NCBI GenBank assembly: GCA_016714795.1
Contig: JADKCA010000001.1
Location: 310,001-374,000, forward strand
Length of the DNA: 64,000 bases
Direction of reading: 5' to 3'
From: Sphingomonadales bacterium
GTDB lineage: Bacteria; Pseudomonadota; Alphaproteobacteria; Sphingomonadales; Sphingomonadaceae
The position numbers and the translations under genes are program-made. Within the stretch, counting starts at the first letter, position 1, and every line of letters starts with the position of its first letter. The notes under the pieces were generated by a model. That model had not been told where the DNA came from. It ran no database searches and was given only the letters and a program-made list of their open reading frames with translations. Shown here one piece after another: positions 1 to 9,497 of the stretch.

Positions 1-2612
1 GCCTCCAGCGCGTCGCCAGCCTTCGCCCCGTCCGGCCCGCCGCCTTGCGCCATATCCGGCCTGCCACCGCCGCCTTGACCACCCAGCGCGGCGACAGCGG
101 CTTTCACCAGATCGACGGCGCTGAAGCGGTCCACCAGCCCGGGTGTCACGCCTGCGGCCACGGACGCGCGGCCTTCGTTGACGACCACGACGGCCGCGAT
201 GCCTTCGCCCAGACGCTGCTTGGCTTCGTCGACAAGGCCGCGCAACTGCTTGGGGTCCAGCCCTTCGATCACCTGGCCGGAGAAGGCGATGCCGTTCACC
301 TCTTCGGGTCCGGAAGCTTCACCGCCGCCTGCGCCGCCGCCGAGCGCAAGCGCCTTCTTGGCGTCGGCCAGTTCCTTTTCGAGGCGCTTGGCGGTTTCGG
401 CGAGGCTCGCCACGCGCGCGGGCACATCGTCCACGCTGGTCTTCAAGGACGCGGCGAGGTCGCGCAGCTTGGTGTCGCGGTCGGTGAGCCAGAGCCGTGC
501 GGCTTCTCCGGTCAGCGCCTCGACGCGGCGGACGCCCGAGGAGACTGCTCCTTCGGAGATGATCTTGAACAGCGCGATATCGCCCGTCGCGCGGACGTGC
601 GTGCCGCCGCACAGCTCGACCGAGTAGCGATCCGATCCCATGCTGAGCACGCGCACTTCGTCGCCATATTTCTCGCCAAACAGCGCCATCGCGCCCGCTT
701 CGATGGCGTCTTCGGGCGTCATCAGCTGGGTGGAAACTTCGGCGTTGGCGCGGATCTGCGCATTCACTTCGGCTTCGATCACCGCGACGTCCTCTGCGGA
801 GAGCGCATTGTTGTGGGAGAAGTCGAAGCGCAGCCGGTCTGCTGCGACCAGCGACCCCTTCTGACTGACATGCTCACCCAACCGGTTGCGCAGCGCCTGA
901 TGGAAGAGGTGCGTGGCCGAGTGGTTCGAACGGATCGCATCGCGGCGCGCGACGTCCACCGCCAGCTTGACGGTATCGCCAACCTTCACGCTGCCACTGT
1001 CAATCGTCGCGGCATGCGCGTGGAGGCGGCCCAAGGGCTTGGCGGTATCGGTGACGGTTGCCGAGAGGGCATCGCCGGTGATTGTCCCCGCATCGCCCGC
1101 TTGCCCGCCGCTTTCGCCGTAAAAGGGCGTCTGGTTGGTGAGGATCGTCACGCTCTCGCCCGCGCTGGCCGCATCCACCCGCGCGCCGTCCTTGACGAGC
1201 GCAACAACTTCGCCTTCGCCAGCGGTGGAGGTGTAGCCGGTGAATTCGGTGCCGCCCAGCTCGTCGGCAATGTCGTACCAGATTTCGGAAGAGGCAGCGT
1301 CGCCCGAGCCCTTCCACGCGGCGCGGGCTGCGGCCTTTTGCGCGGCCATCGCGGTATCGAACCCGGCGCGGTCTACGCCATATCCTTGGGCGCGCAGGGC
1401 GTCCTCGGTCAGGTCATAGGGGAAGCCGAACGTGTCATAGAGTTTGAACGCGACGTCGCCGGGCAGCGTGGCACCCGCGCCCATGCCTGCGGTCGCTTCG
1501 TCGAGCAGCTTCAGGCCGTTCTGGAGCGTCTGGCGGAAGCGGGTTTCTTCCTGTTTGAGCGTCGCTTCGATCAGCGGCTGCGCGCGGACGAGTTCGGGAT
1601 AGGCCGCGCCCATCTCGCTCACCAGCGATCCGACGAGCCGGTGCATCAGGGGCTCGCTCGCGCCCAGCAGATGCGCATGTCGCATAGCACGGCGCATGAT
1701 CCGGCGCAGCACATAGCCGCGCCCTTCATTCGCCGGCAGCACACCGTCCGCAATCAGGAAGCTGGTGGAGCGGAGGTGATCCGCAATCACGCGGTGGCTC
1801 GCCTTCATCGCGCCATTGGGATCGTTCTTCGTCAGATCGGCGGAGGCCGCGATCAGCGCCTTGAACGTGTCGGTATCATAATTGTCATGCACGCCCTGCA
1901 TCACGGCGGCGATGCGCTCCAGCCCCATCCCGGTATCGATGCTGGGGCGCGGCAGATCGCTGACGATCTGGTCCGCCTCCTGCACATGCTGCATGAAGAC
2001 GAGGTTCCAGATTTCGACGAACCGGTCTCCATCTTCATCGGGCGAGCCGGGAGGACCGCCGAAGATGTGATCGCCATGATCGTAGAAAATCTCGCTGCAC
2101 GGTCCGCACGGCCCGTCCGCGCCCATCGCCCAGAAATTATCCTTGGTGGCAATGCGGATGATGCGCTCTTCAGGAAGCCCCGCAATCTTGCGCCACAGAT
2201 CAAACGCCTGATCATCGGTGTGATAAACGGTGGCGGTCAGGCGGTTGGGGTCAAGCCCCCATAACTTCGTCAGCAGCGTCCAGGCGTGGGTGATCGCCTG
2301 CTCTTTGAAATAATCGCCAAAGCTGAAATTGCCAAGCATCTCAAAGAAAGTGTGATGCCGCGCGGTATAGCCGACATTGTCGAGATCGTTATGCTTGCCG
2401 CCCGCGCGCACGCATTTTTGCGAGGATGTCGCGGTGGAATAGGGACGGCTCTCCAGCCCGGTGAACACGTTCTTGAACGGCACCATGCCCGCATTGACGA
2501 ACATCAGCGTCGGATCATTATGCGGCACGAGCGGCGCAGAGGCGACCTTCTCATGCCCCGCAGAGCCGAAATAATCGAGGAATGAGCGGCGGATATCGTT
2601 GGTGCTGGTCAT
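1..2612 (-). CDS. alaS: Alanyl-tRNA synthetase (C-terminal end outside window)
   Basis: Class II alanyl-tRNA synthetase, which charges tRNA-Ala in the cytoplasm. The frame opens at an ATG (2610-2612) reading MTSTNDIRRSFLDYFG and stays open for 870 codons to the window edge; the family is usually 870-890 residues, so only a short tail is missing. Visible parts in order are the N-terminal catalytic domain, the mid-domain with GRGYVLRRIMRRA near residue 300, the editing domain with HSATH near residue 560 and CGGTH near residue 665, a coiled-coil stretch, and a glycine-rich DHHA1 segment (GGQGGGGRPDMAQGGG) at the truncated end. The long plus-strand frame opposite (45-2264) is a GC-bias shadow. 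It lies 148 bp downstream of an unrelated secreted protein on the same strand. Confidence 0.97.
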   Translation of the reverse strand, partial: MTSTNDIRRSFLDYFGSAGHEKVASAPLVPHNDPTLMFVNAGMVPFKNVFTGLESRPYSTATSSQKCVRAGGKHNDLDNVGYTARHHTFFEMLGNFSFGDYFKEQAITHAWTLLTKLWGLDPNRLTATVYHTDDQAFDLWRKIAGLPEERIIRIATKDNFWAMGADGPCGPCSEIFYDHGDHIFGGPPGSPDEDGDRFVEIWNLVFMQHVQEADQIVSDLPRPSIDTGMGLERIAAVMQGVHDNYDTDTFKALIAASADLTKNDPNGAMKASHRVIADHLRSTSFLIADGVLPANEGRGYVLRRIMRRAMRHAHLLGASEPLMHRLVGSLVSEMGAAYPELVRAQPLIEATLKQEETRFRQTLQNGLKLLDEATAGMGAGATLPGDVAFKLYDTFGFPYDLTEDALRAQGYGVDRAGFDTAMAAQKAAARAAWKGSGDAASSEIWYDIADELGGTEFTGYTSTAGEGEVVALVKDGARVDAASAGESVTILTNQTPFYGESGGQAGDAGTITGDALSATVTDTAKPLGRLHAHAATIDSGSVKVGDTVKLAVDVARRDAIRSNHSATHLFHQALRNRLGEHVSQKGSLVAADRLRFDFSHNNALSAEDVAVIEAEVNAQIRANAEVSTQLMTPEDAIEAGAMALFGEKYGDEVRVLSMGSDRYSVELCGGTHVRATGDIALFKIISEGAVSSGVRRVEALTGEAARLWLTDRDTKLRDLAASLKTSVDDVPARVASLAETAKRLEKELADAKKALALGGGAGGGEASGPEEVNGIAFSGQVIEGLDPKQLRGLVDEAKQRLGEGIAAVVVVNEGRASVAAGVTPGLVDRFSAVDLVKAAVAALGGQGGGGRPDMAQGGGPDGAKAGDALE

Positions 2613-2760
2613 GCCTGAACGCTTAGGGGAGGGCGCGCGGGCGGGCAAGGGGGGATGGGCGGCTTGCTGATCGGCCTGCTCAGCCCCGCTACCGCAAAGG
2701 GACGATTGGCAGTGTGCTGACGGGCAGCGCGTCGCTTGGCCGGCGTTTCTGGCTTGAGCG

Positions 2761-3450
2761 CTAAAAGGGAGGTGGGATAAGCTTCCTGAGATGCACGTGA
2801 CTGCTCCCCTGCTCTGAGGTCGTGAGTTCCACTGTCCACACGAACCTGCTGCTTTCTGGGTCACGCAGCGTAAACACCCACTTGTCGGCACCGGTCTTTG
2901 ACACGATGAAAATCTGATCGAACGGGAGGGCTGACATTGTACGCCGCGGGTCCGCTGCGCAGCCGGTTGGTTCAGCCTCTTCAGAGCAAGTGAATTTCAG
3001 AGTCGAGCCTCTGCGTCGGCTGGCGCGTTGTGCCGCCTTGAGATTTTGCAGGGCATTGATGGCCAGCTTTTCAGGCGCGTGAAACGGCTGCAATTGGGCA
3101 AACTGATGTTGCGGCAATGTGCTGCAATCCTTGCCAAAAGCGAGACCCACCCAATGAGCGGGGCGGCTCTGGTTGTTGAGCGTGACGGTGTAGCTGTCCC
3201 GGCGACACAGGCCGGGTGCCGCGACTTGCGGACGGGCGAAGAGCGTCGCGATGGTAGAAAGAGCCCCCGGAAACAGGGGCTCGTCCATTATCCCGTCAAT
3301 GATCGTAGGCGCTATGTCAGGCGGGAGCGTTAACGCGGCTACTCTGGCAACGTCTAACGCGGCATCACTCGCCCAACACAGAGCGGGAGACGCGACCATT
3401 TGGACCGCCATGACACTGGCAACGACGTGTCGTGCAGTGAGCATGAGCAC
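2761..3450 (-). CDS. Secreted hypothetical protein downstream of rpoD
   Basis: I do not recognise this 229-residue protein. It has a signal peptide (hydrophobic stretch about residues 8-24, likely cleavage after CWA near residue 27) and is therefore predicted to be periplasmic or exported. The mature part has four cysteines (82, 109, 155, 164) that could form two disulfides, and a beta-rich C-terminal third ending in PPPF. The start is probably GTG at 3448-3450: an AGGGG ribosome-binding site overlaps the rpoD stop and lies six bases upstream. An ATG at 3444 is the alternative. It follows rpoD by nine bases and may be co-transcribed with it. Confidence 0.7.
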   Translation of the reverse strand: MLMLTARHVVASVMAVQMVASPALCWASDAALDVARVAALTLPPDIAPTIIDGIMDEPLFPGALSTIATLFARPQVAAPGLCRRDSYTVTLNNQSRPAHWVGLAFGKDCSTLPQHQFAQLQPFHAPEKLAINALQNLKAAQRASRRRGSTLKFTCSEEAEPTGCAADPRRTMSALPFDQIFIVSKTGADKWVFTLRDPESSRFVWTVELTTSEQGSSHVHLRKLIPPPF

Positions 3451-3459
3451 AACTGGCCC

Positions 3460-5502
3460 CTACTGATCCAGAAAACTCCGCATCTTCCGGCTCCGGCTCG
3501 GATGCTTCAGCTTCCGCAGCGCCTTCGCCTCGATCTGGCGGATGCGTTCGCGGGTGACGCTGAACTGCTGGCCGACTTCTTCCAGCGTGTGATCGGTGTT
3601 CATGCCGATGCCGAAGCGCATGCGCAGCACGCGTTCTTCGCGCGGGGTGAGGCTCGCCAGCACGCGGGTGACGGTTTCCTTCAGGTTCTGCTGGATCGCG
3701 GCATCAACGGGGATGATCGCGTTCTTGTCCTCGATGAAATCGCCGAGGTGCGAATCCTCTTCGTCACCGATTGGCGTTTCAAGGCTGATCGGCTCCTTGG
3801 CGATTTTCATCACCTTGCGCACTTTTTCGAGCGGCATGGAGAGGCGCTCGGCCATTTCTTCCGGCGTCGGCTCGCGGCCGGTTTCGTGGAGGAACTGGCG
3901 GCTGCACCGCACCAGCTTGTTGATCGTTTCGATCATATGGACCGGAATGCGGATCGTGCGGGCTTGGTCTGCAATCGAGCGCGTGATCGCCTGCCTGATC
4001 CACCAGGTGGCATAGGTGCTGAACTTGTAGCCGCGACGATACTCGAACTTGTCCACCGCCTTCATCAGGCCGATATTGCCTTCCTGAATGAGATCCAGGA
4101 ATTGCAGGCCGCGATTGGTGTATTTCTTCGCAATGGAGATGACGAGGCGGAGGTTCGCTTCCACCATTTCCTTCTTGGCGATGCGGGCTTCGCGTTCGCC
4201 CTTCTGCACCATGTTGACGATGCGGCGGAACTCGACCAGCGCCATGCCGGTATTCTGCGCGATATCTGCAATTTCGCTGCGGATGCGCTCGACGGGTTCA
4301 GCTTCATTGTCCGCAAAGGCGGCCCATTTCTTGTCGAGCTGCGCCACGCTTTCCAGCCAGTTTTCGTCCAGCTCGCGGCCCATATAGCGTTCAAGAAAGT
4401 CTTTGCGCGGCACTTTGTGGCGCTCGGCCAGGCGCAGCATCTGCCCGCCCAGCGCGGTCAGGCGGCGGTTATAGCTGTAGAGCTGATCGACCAGATATTC
4501 GATCTTGGCAGCGTGGAACTGCACGCTTTCCACCTCTGCTGTCAGTTCCTCTGACAGCTTCTGATATTTCTTTTCGTCTGCTGCGCTGAACGCAATGCCC
4601 GCCGCCATGGCCTCCATGCGGTTGCCCTGAAGCTTGGAGAATTTCTTGTAGAGCGCGGTGATGGTGGCAAAGCGCTCCAGCGCCATCGGCTTCAGCGTTT
4701 CTTCCATCTGGGCGAGGGAGAGAGTGTTGTCTTCCTCCTCCTCTTCATTCTGCGCCTTCATGCGGCGCTCGATCAGCTCTTCATCCTCATCATCGGCTTC
4801 GGCAGAGGCAGAGGTTTCTTCCGCCACATCATCCTCTTCCTTGAAGGAGACGCCGGCATTCTTCTCGGAAATCTCGTCGTCGCCTTCGCCTTCCTCATCG
4901 GTCAGCTGCTCGGGCGCGGGATCTTTGGAGAGCATCGCTTCCAGATCCATGATCTCGCGCAGCTGCATCGTGCCTTCGTTGAGCGCGGTTGACCATTCGA
5001 TGATGGCGTTGAAGGTGATCGGGCTTTCGCACAGCCCCAGAATCATGGTGTCGCGACCGGCCTCGATGCGCTTGGCAATGGCGATTTCGCCCTCGCGGCT
5101 GAGCAGTTCCACCGCGCCCATTTCACGCAGATACATGCGCACCGGATCATCGGTGCGGTCTACAGTGGCCTTTTTGACTTCGATAACGGGTTCGCTGCCG
5201 CCCATCGGGTCGGGCGCGTCAACGCCTTCAACCTCGTCCTCGGGCTCTTCACCGTCTTCGGCGGCCTCTTCATTTTCGACGATGTTGACGCCCATATCGT
5301 TGATCGCGGACATCACATCCTCGATCTGCTCGGACGACATCTGATCCTGCGGCAGCGCCGCATTCAGCTCGTCATAGGTGATATAACCCTTCTTCTTGGC
5401 ACGGGCGATCAGCTTCTTGATCGAAGCCTCGTTCAAGTCGATGAGGGGAGCATCCGCCGCCTCGGTGGTGTCAGTGGCTTCGGCGGTTTCGGTCTTGGCC
5501 AT
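3460..5502 (-). CDS. rpoD: Primary sigma factor RpoD (sigma-70)
   Basis: Housekeeping sigma factor that directs RNA polymerase to -35/-10 promoters. The 680 residues show region 1.1 (about 20-78), region 1.2 with DDPVRMYLREMG (about 118-150), a long acidic non-conserved segment with EEEEED-type runs (about 150-370), region 2 with NLRLVISIAKKYTNRGLQFL and WWIRQAITRSIADQARTIR, region 3, and region 4.2 with the helix-turn-helix TLEEVGQQFSVTRERIRQIE near the C-terminus. It ends at a TAG stop, so TAG is an ordinary terminator in this genome. It lies 12 bp after dnaG in the conserved yqeY-dnaG-rpoD order. Confidence 0.98.
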   Translation of the reverse strand: MAKTETAEATDTTEAADAPLIDLNEASIKKLIARAKKKGYITYDELNAALPQDQMSSEQIEDVMSAINDMGVNIVENEEAAEDGEEPEDEVEGVDAPDPMGGSEPVIEVKKATVDRTDDPVRMYLREMGAVELLSREGEIAIAKRIEAGRDTMILGLCESPITFNAIIEWSTALNEGTMQLREIMDLEAMLSKDPAPEQLTDEEGEGDDEISEKNAGVSFKEEDDVAEETSASAEADDEDEELIERRMKAQNEEEEEDNTLSLAQMEETLKPMALERFATITALYKKFSKLQGNRMEAMAAGIAFSAADEKKYQKLSEELTAEVESVQFHAAKIEYLVDQLYSYNRRLTALGGQMLRLAERHKVPRKDFLERYMGRELDENWLESVAQLDKKWAAFADNEAEPVERIRSEIADIAQNTGMALVEFRRIVNMVQKGEREARIAKKEMVEANLRLVISIAKKYTNRGLQFLDLIQEGNIGLMKAVDKFEYRRGYKFSTYATWWIRQAITRSIADQARTIRIPVHMIETINKLVRCSRQFLHETGREPTPEEMAERLSMPLEKVRKVMKIAKEPISLETPIGDEEDSHLGDFIEDKNAIIPVDAAIQQNLKETVTRVLASLTPREERVLRMRFGIGMNTDHTLEEVGQQFSVTRERIRQIEAKALRKLKHPSRSRKMRSFLDQ

Positions 5503-5514
5503 ATCTTACCCTTA

Positions 5515-7362
5515 TCAATCCGTGTCCGGCTGCACCAGCTCGGCAAGCCTTTGGTCTGCCGCGCGGCGCTCTTCCAGCAATCGGGTCTGCTCGGCGAAAC
5601 CGGCATCATCCCATTGCTCTGAAAGCCGTGCCGTTGCAGCGGAAATGGCGGAATCAAGCATCGGGCGCGCAGCAAGCACTTCGATGACCATCCCCAAATC
5701 CCTCTGCGCAAGCGCGGCATCCGCCTGCCGTCTGGTGAACGAAAAAGCAAGCGAATTTGCGTCTTTGAGCGTGCGCGCAAGGCCGCCCAAGCCTTGCTCT
5801 TCGCATATGGGGAGCACAGCCCCGCTTTCAAGGCTTTGTCCGGAATAGGCGGCATCGATCAGCAGATCGCGCAGCCGGGCCTGTTCTGCGTCCGCAATGA
5901 AGAGCGATGCAATCTGTTCGGCATGGCCAGTGATGACCTGCGGATGGTTCAGCAAACCGTTAAGGATTGCACGGGCATAAAGCGGCTCGATGCCGGCCCC
6001 GCCAATGCTGCGCGCCATGGTGCCGGGCGGGCGTTCAAAGGGCTGGAAGCGGTTGCCGCGTTGCCCGCTAGGCGTGAAGCGCGTGCCCTGTTGCGGGGCT
6101 TGGCGGCGGGAAAAGAGCGCGTCAAAGCGGTTGCGGAATTCGGCCTGATATTGTTCGCGAACATTACCATTTTCAATGGCTTGTGCATGAGCATTCATAC
6201 GCTGTCTGAATCCTGCCCGCGCTTCCGGTGTGGTGAGGGGCAGGGCGTCCAGCTCATGCCGCCACAGCCTGTCCACCAACGGTTCCGGCGCGGCGAGCAA
6301 ACCTTCCATGGCGGATCGACCGCCGGACTTGATCAGATCGTCCGGGTCTTGCCCTTGTGGCAGTGTGACGAACGAGAGCGAGCGGGACGGGGCCAGGCCG
6401 GGCAGGGCACGACCGATAGCGCGTACAGCGGCTTTCTGCCCTGCCGCATCGCCATCAAAGCAGAGGATCGGCACATCAACCTGCCGCCACAGCCGCTCGA
6501 TCTGGTGCTCGGTCAGCGCGGTGCCCAGCGGTGCCACCGCTTCGGCAATGCCCGCCTGCGCCAGGGCAATGACGTCCATATAGCCTTCCACCACCAGCAT
6601 CCGCCCGGACTTGCGCCCTGCCGGGGATGCGATGTCCAGATTGTAGAGCGTGCGGCCCTTGTCAAAGAGCGGCGTATCCGGAGAGTTGAGATATTTGGGC
6701 TCTCCGCTGCCCAATATCCGCCCGCCAAAGGCAATCACGCGCCCGCGCGGATCGCGGATCGGGATCATCAGGCGGCCCCGGAACCGGTCATAAGGTTCTT
6801 TATCTTCCACGCTGATCAGCAGGCCGGATTCGATGAGTTTGTCATCGCCAAAGCTTTTGAGCGCCGTGCGCAATTTGCCCCGGCTGTCCGGCGCAAAACC
6901 GAGCCCGAATGTGCGGATCGTTTCCGCCTTCAGGCCGCGTTTTTCCAGATAAGCGCGGGCCTCCGCTCCATCGATACTGCCCAGTTGCTCGGCAAACCAG
7001 TCCGCCGCCGCCTTCATCACATCATGCAGCGAATTGGCGCGCTCTGCCCGTTCTGCTGCGCGGGGATCGGGGGCAGGCACATCCAGCCCCGCAGCATCGG
7101 CCAGTTCCTTCACGGCATCCATGAAGGGCAGGCCGCGCTGATCGGTCATCCAGCGGATGGCATCGCCATGCGCACCACAGCCGAAGCAATGGTAGAAGCC
7201 CTTCTCGTCGTTGATGGTGAAGCTGGGCGTCTTCTCGTTGTGGAACGGGCAACAGGCCTTCCACTCGCGACCGGCCTTGCTGATCTTGGTCGTGCGGCCA
7301 ATCAGAGAAGACAGCAACGTCCGCGCGCGCAGTTCATCCAGCCATGCGGGGGAGAGGGTCAT
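5515..7362 (-). CDS. dnaG: DNA primase DnaG
   Basis: Makes RNA primers for lagging-strand replication. The 615 residues begin with a CHC2 zinc finger (Cys38, His41, Cys59, Cys62 in CPFH...CFGC), followed by the catalytic core with a TOPRIM fold (VVEGYMDVIALA near residue 257, FDGDAAGQ near residue 305). The C-terminal region, after a low-complexity arginine/glutamine linker (about 420-445), should be the DnaB-interacting domain; it is more divergent, as is usual in the family. The ATG start (7360-7362) has an AGAGGG-like site nearby on the coding strand. It lies 8 bp after yqeY and 12 bp before rpoD, consistent with a macromolecular-synthesis type operon. Confidence 0.97.
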   Translation of the reverse strand: MTLSPAWLDELRARTLLSSLIGRTTKISKAGREWKACCPFHNEKTPSFTINDEKGFYHCFGCGAHGDAIRWMTDQRGLPFMDAVKELADAAGLDVPAPDPRAAERAERANSLHDVMKAAADWFAEQLGSIDGAEARAYLEKRGLKAETIRTFGLGFAPDSRGKLRTALKSFGDDKLIESGLLISVEDKEPYDRFRGRLMIPIRDPRGRVIAFGGRILGSGEPKYLNSPDTPLFDKGRTLYNLDIASPAGRKSGRMLVVEGYMDVIALAQAGIAEAVAPLGTALTEHQIERLWRQVDVPILCFDGDAAGQKAAVRAIGRALPGLAPSRSLSFVTLPQGQDPDDLIKSGGRSAMEGLLAAPEPLVDRLWRHELDALPLTTPEARAGFRQRMNAHAQAIENGNVREQYQAEFRNRFDALFSRRQAPQQGTRFTPSGQRGNRFQPFERPPGTMARSIGGAGIEPLYARAILNGLLNHPQVITGHAEQIASLFIADAEQARLRDLLIDAAYSGQSLESGAVLPICEEQGLGGLARTLKDANSLAFSFTRRQADAALAQRDLGMVIEVLAARPMLDSAISAATARLSEQWDDAGFAEQTRLLEERRAADQRLAELVQPDTD

Positions 7363-7370
7363 TCAACCAC

Positions 7371-7823
7371 TCAGGACAATGCCGCCTTCACCAGCGCGCT
7401 TGCCTTGCTCATGTCCAGGCTGCTGGCATGGCGTTCCTTGAGAACGGCCATCACCTTGCCCATATCCTTCACGCTTTCCGCGCCGATTTCCGCCTTGATG
7501 TCCATGATCAGCGCGGTCGTTTCGGCCTCGCTCAGCTGCGCGGGCAGGAAGGTTTCGATCACCGCGACTTCCGCCGCTTCGATGTCGGCCAGTTCCTGAC
7601 GGCCGCCCTTCACATAAAGCTCAATCGATTCGCGCCGCTGCTTGACCATTTTCTGCAGCACTTCCACCACCAGCGTATCGTCATCTGCCGGGGCCTTGCC
7701 GGTGCGGGCTTCGATGTCGCGATTCTTGATCGCGGCCTGAATCAGGCGGATGGTCGCGGTTTTCTGCTTGTCTCCGCCCTTCATGGCGGTGACCAGCGCG
7801 GCTTTGATGGAGTCGCGAATCAT
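7371..7823 (-). CDS. GatB/YqeY domain protein
   Basis: A 150-residue stand-alone YqeY protein, related to the tRNA-binding tail domain of GatB. The N-terminus MIRDSIKAALVTAMKGGDKQ, the segment TIRLIQAAIKNRDIE and the C-terminal KDMGKVMAVLKERHASSLDM are typical. Its precise role is unsettled; the family is thought to touch tRNA or amidotransferase function. It is the first gene of the yqeY-dnaG-rpoD operon, and its start faces carA across a 137-bp divergent intergenic region that must hold the promoters for both directions. Confidence 0.93.
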   Translation of the reverse strand: MIRDSIKAALVTAMKGGDKQKTATIRLIQAAIKNRDIEARTGKAPADDDTLVVEVLQKMVKQRRESIELYVKGGRQELADIEAAEVAVIETFLPAQLSEAETTALIMDIKAEIGAESVKDMGKVMAVLKERHASSLDMSKASALVKAALS

Positions 7824-7960
7824 GGCTCTCTCGAAATATGGAAAGAAGGGACTTTAGCAGGAAGATTCCCGATTTAACAGATTGACGCTGCGCCGCACCA
7901 TCTCTAGCTGCAACGCCTTAGCGACATTGCTGCAAACCCCTGTTCAGGAGCGACCCCATC

Positions 7961-9121
7961 ATGGCCGACCCCACCTCTTCGCGCGCGCCTTCCGGAGCGA
8001 CAGGGGCCTTGGTTCTGGCCAGTGGCGAGATCATCTGGGGGCGGGGCTTCGGCGCTGAAGGTGAGGCCGTGGGCGAAGTCTGCTTCAACACCGCCATCAC
8101 CGGCTATCAGGAAATCATGACCGATCCGTCTTACGCCGGGCAGATCATCAATTTCACTTTCCCGCATATCGGGAATGTCGGCACCAATCCGGAAGACATT
8201 GAAGCGAACAACCCGCACGCTCTGGGCGCCATCGTGCGCGAAGATGTGACCGATCCGTCCAATTTCCGCTCCACCCGGCATTTTGACGCGTGGATGAAAG
8301 CCAATGGCCGCATCGGCATTTCGGGCGTAGATACGCGCGCGCTGACGCGACTGATCCGGCTGGCGGGTGCCCCCAATGCGGTCATCGCGCATTCGGCCAC
8401 AGGTGAGTTCGATATTCCGACCCTGCTCGCCCGCGCCAAAGTGTGGCCGGGGCTGGAGGGCATGGATCTCGCCAAGGATGTGACGGCGCTCCAGACCTAT
8501 GATTGGGATGATGGGCTGTGGACGCTCAAAGCTGGATACGCCACCAGCACCGCCAACCCGGACGGCCCCAAGGTCGTCGCCATTGATTATGGCGTGAAGC
8601 GCAACATCCTCCGCAATCTGGTGGATGCCGGCGCGCGCGTGACGGTGGTCCCCGCGACCGCGAGCTTTGAAGAGGTGATGGCGCATCAGCCCGATGGCCT
8701 GTTCCTCTCCAACGGCCCCGGTGATCCGGCCGCGACCGGCGAATATGCCGTGCCCGTCATCAAGGCGTGGCTGGAAACGAAGAAGCCGCTGTTCGGCATC
8801 TGCCTCGGCCACCAGATGCTCGGCCTCGCGATTGGCGCGAAAACGGTGAAGATGCACCAGGGCCATCGCGGCGCGAACCACCCGGTCAAGCGGCTGAGCG
8901 ACGGCGCGGTGGAAATCACCAGCATGAACCACGGCTTCGCGGTGGAGGTAGAGACTCTGCCCGCGAACGCGAAGGCGACGCATATTTCGCTGTTCGATGG
9001 CTCGCTGTGCGGGCTGGAATTGGTCGATCAACCGGCTTTCAGCGTGCAATATCACCCCGAAGCGTCTCCGGGGCCTCAGGATAGCCACTATCTGTTCGAG
9101 CGGTTTGTGGGGATGATGTGA
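7961..9121 (+). CDS. carA: Carbamoyl-phosphate synthase small subunit
   Basis: Glutaminase subunit that supplies ammonia to CarB for carbamoyl phosphate, used in pyrimidine and arginine synthesis. The 386 residues show the N-terminal CPSase small-chain domain and a class I glutamine amidotransferase domain with nucleophile Cys281 in GICLGHQ, and the C-terminal catalytic His and Glu in QYHPEASPGP. The start MADPTSSRAPSG is the first ATG of the frame. The stop TGA overlaps the ATG of the next small gene (TGATG). carB is not adjacent: a small gene and an antisense three-gene cassette lie between them. Confidence 0.97.
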   Translation: MADPTSSRAPSGATGALVLASGEIIWGRGFGAEGEAVGEVCFNTAITGYQEIMTDPSYAGQIINFTFPHIGNVGTNPEDIEANNPHALGAIVREDVTDPSNFRSTRHFDAWMKANGRIGISGVDTRALTRLIRLAGAPNAVIAHSATGEFDIPTLLARAKVWPGLEGMDLAKDVTALQTYDWDDGLWTLKAGYATSTANPDGPKVVAIDYGVKRNILRNLVDAGARVTVVPATASFEEVMAHQPDGLFLSNGPGDPAATGEYAVPVIKAWLETKKPLFGICLGHQMLGLAIGAKTVKMHQGHRGANHPVKRLSDGAVEITSMNHGFAVEVETLPANAKATHISLFDGSLCGLELVDQPAFSVQYHPEASPGPQDSHYLFERFVGMM

Positions 9122-9357
9122 TGGCAACAGTAAGAAGCTTTGAATTGTTAGAGCAAGGCCAAGAGCATGCCACGGAACCATGCGTTGCGAAGCTTTTCCC
9201 GTTGGAGATTGATGGAGAGCCCTTTCTCCAACTCAATGGCTACGGAAATCCGAACCGTGGCCCTGCGGCCGGTCGAACTCAGAATTTCAGGCTGAGCCAA
9301 TCAGCGTTTGAGCAGCTTATGAAAATTGGTCGTGCGCACTTCGGAATTACAAGCTGA
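9121..9357 (+). CDS. Small conserved hypothetical protein, coupled to carA
   Basis: A 78-residue soluble protein starting MATVRSFELLEQ. Its ATG overlaps the carA stop by one base, which suggests translational coupling. The central FPLEIDGEPFLQLNGYGNP and the ending QLMKIGRAHFGI recall short alphaproteobacterial proteins of unknown function that carry a phrase like LQLDTYGS followed by a C-terminal helix. That resemblance is from memory and is weak. No enzymatic motif is visible. A GTG three bases upstream is a less likely start. Confidence 0.65.
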   Translation: MATVRSFELLEQGQEHATEPCVAKLFPLEIDGEPFLQLNGYGNPNRGPAAGRTQNFRLSQSAFEQLMKIGRAHFGITS

Positions 9358-9439
9358 CCGTGCCTACTCCCCTCCCTCGTAACAACCTCACCCGCCCACT
9401 CGGGTGCTCAACCGTGCCCCGCACGGTTTGCGCTCCTCG

Positions 9440-9456
9440 TCCCTCAAGGGAGAGGG
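9440..9456. repeat. Single hairpin unit of the CCCTCTCC/GGAGAGGG family
   Basis: A lone palindromic unit (CCCTCAAGGGAGAGGG) in the 263-bp gap between the small gene after carA and the DUF559 gene. It shares its arm sequence with the composite element that starts 42 bp further on. Confidence 0.7.
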
Positions 9457-9497
9457 CTTTTCGTGGTGCGCGCGTGGGGAAGGGGCACCAAACGGCT

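Noticed and set aside
45..2264. 739-codon open frame on the plus strand
   Set aside because: It is antisense to alaS, has no domain sense and follows the third-position GC pattern of the real gene.
3400..4554. Long plus-strand frame opposite rpoD
   Set aside because: Antisense shadow; no ribosome-binding site and no recognisable protein features.
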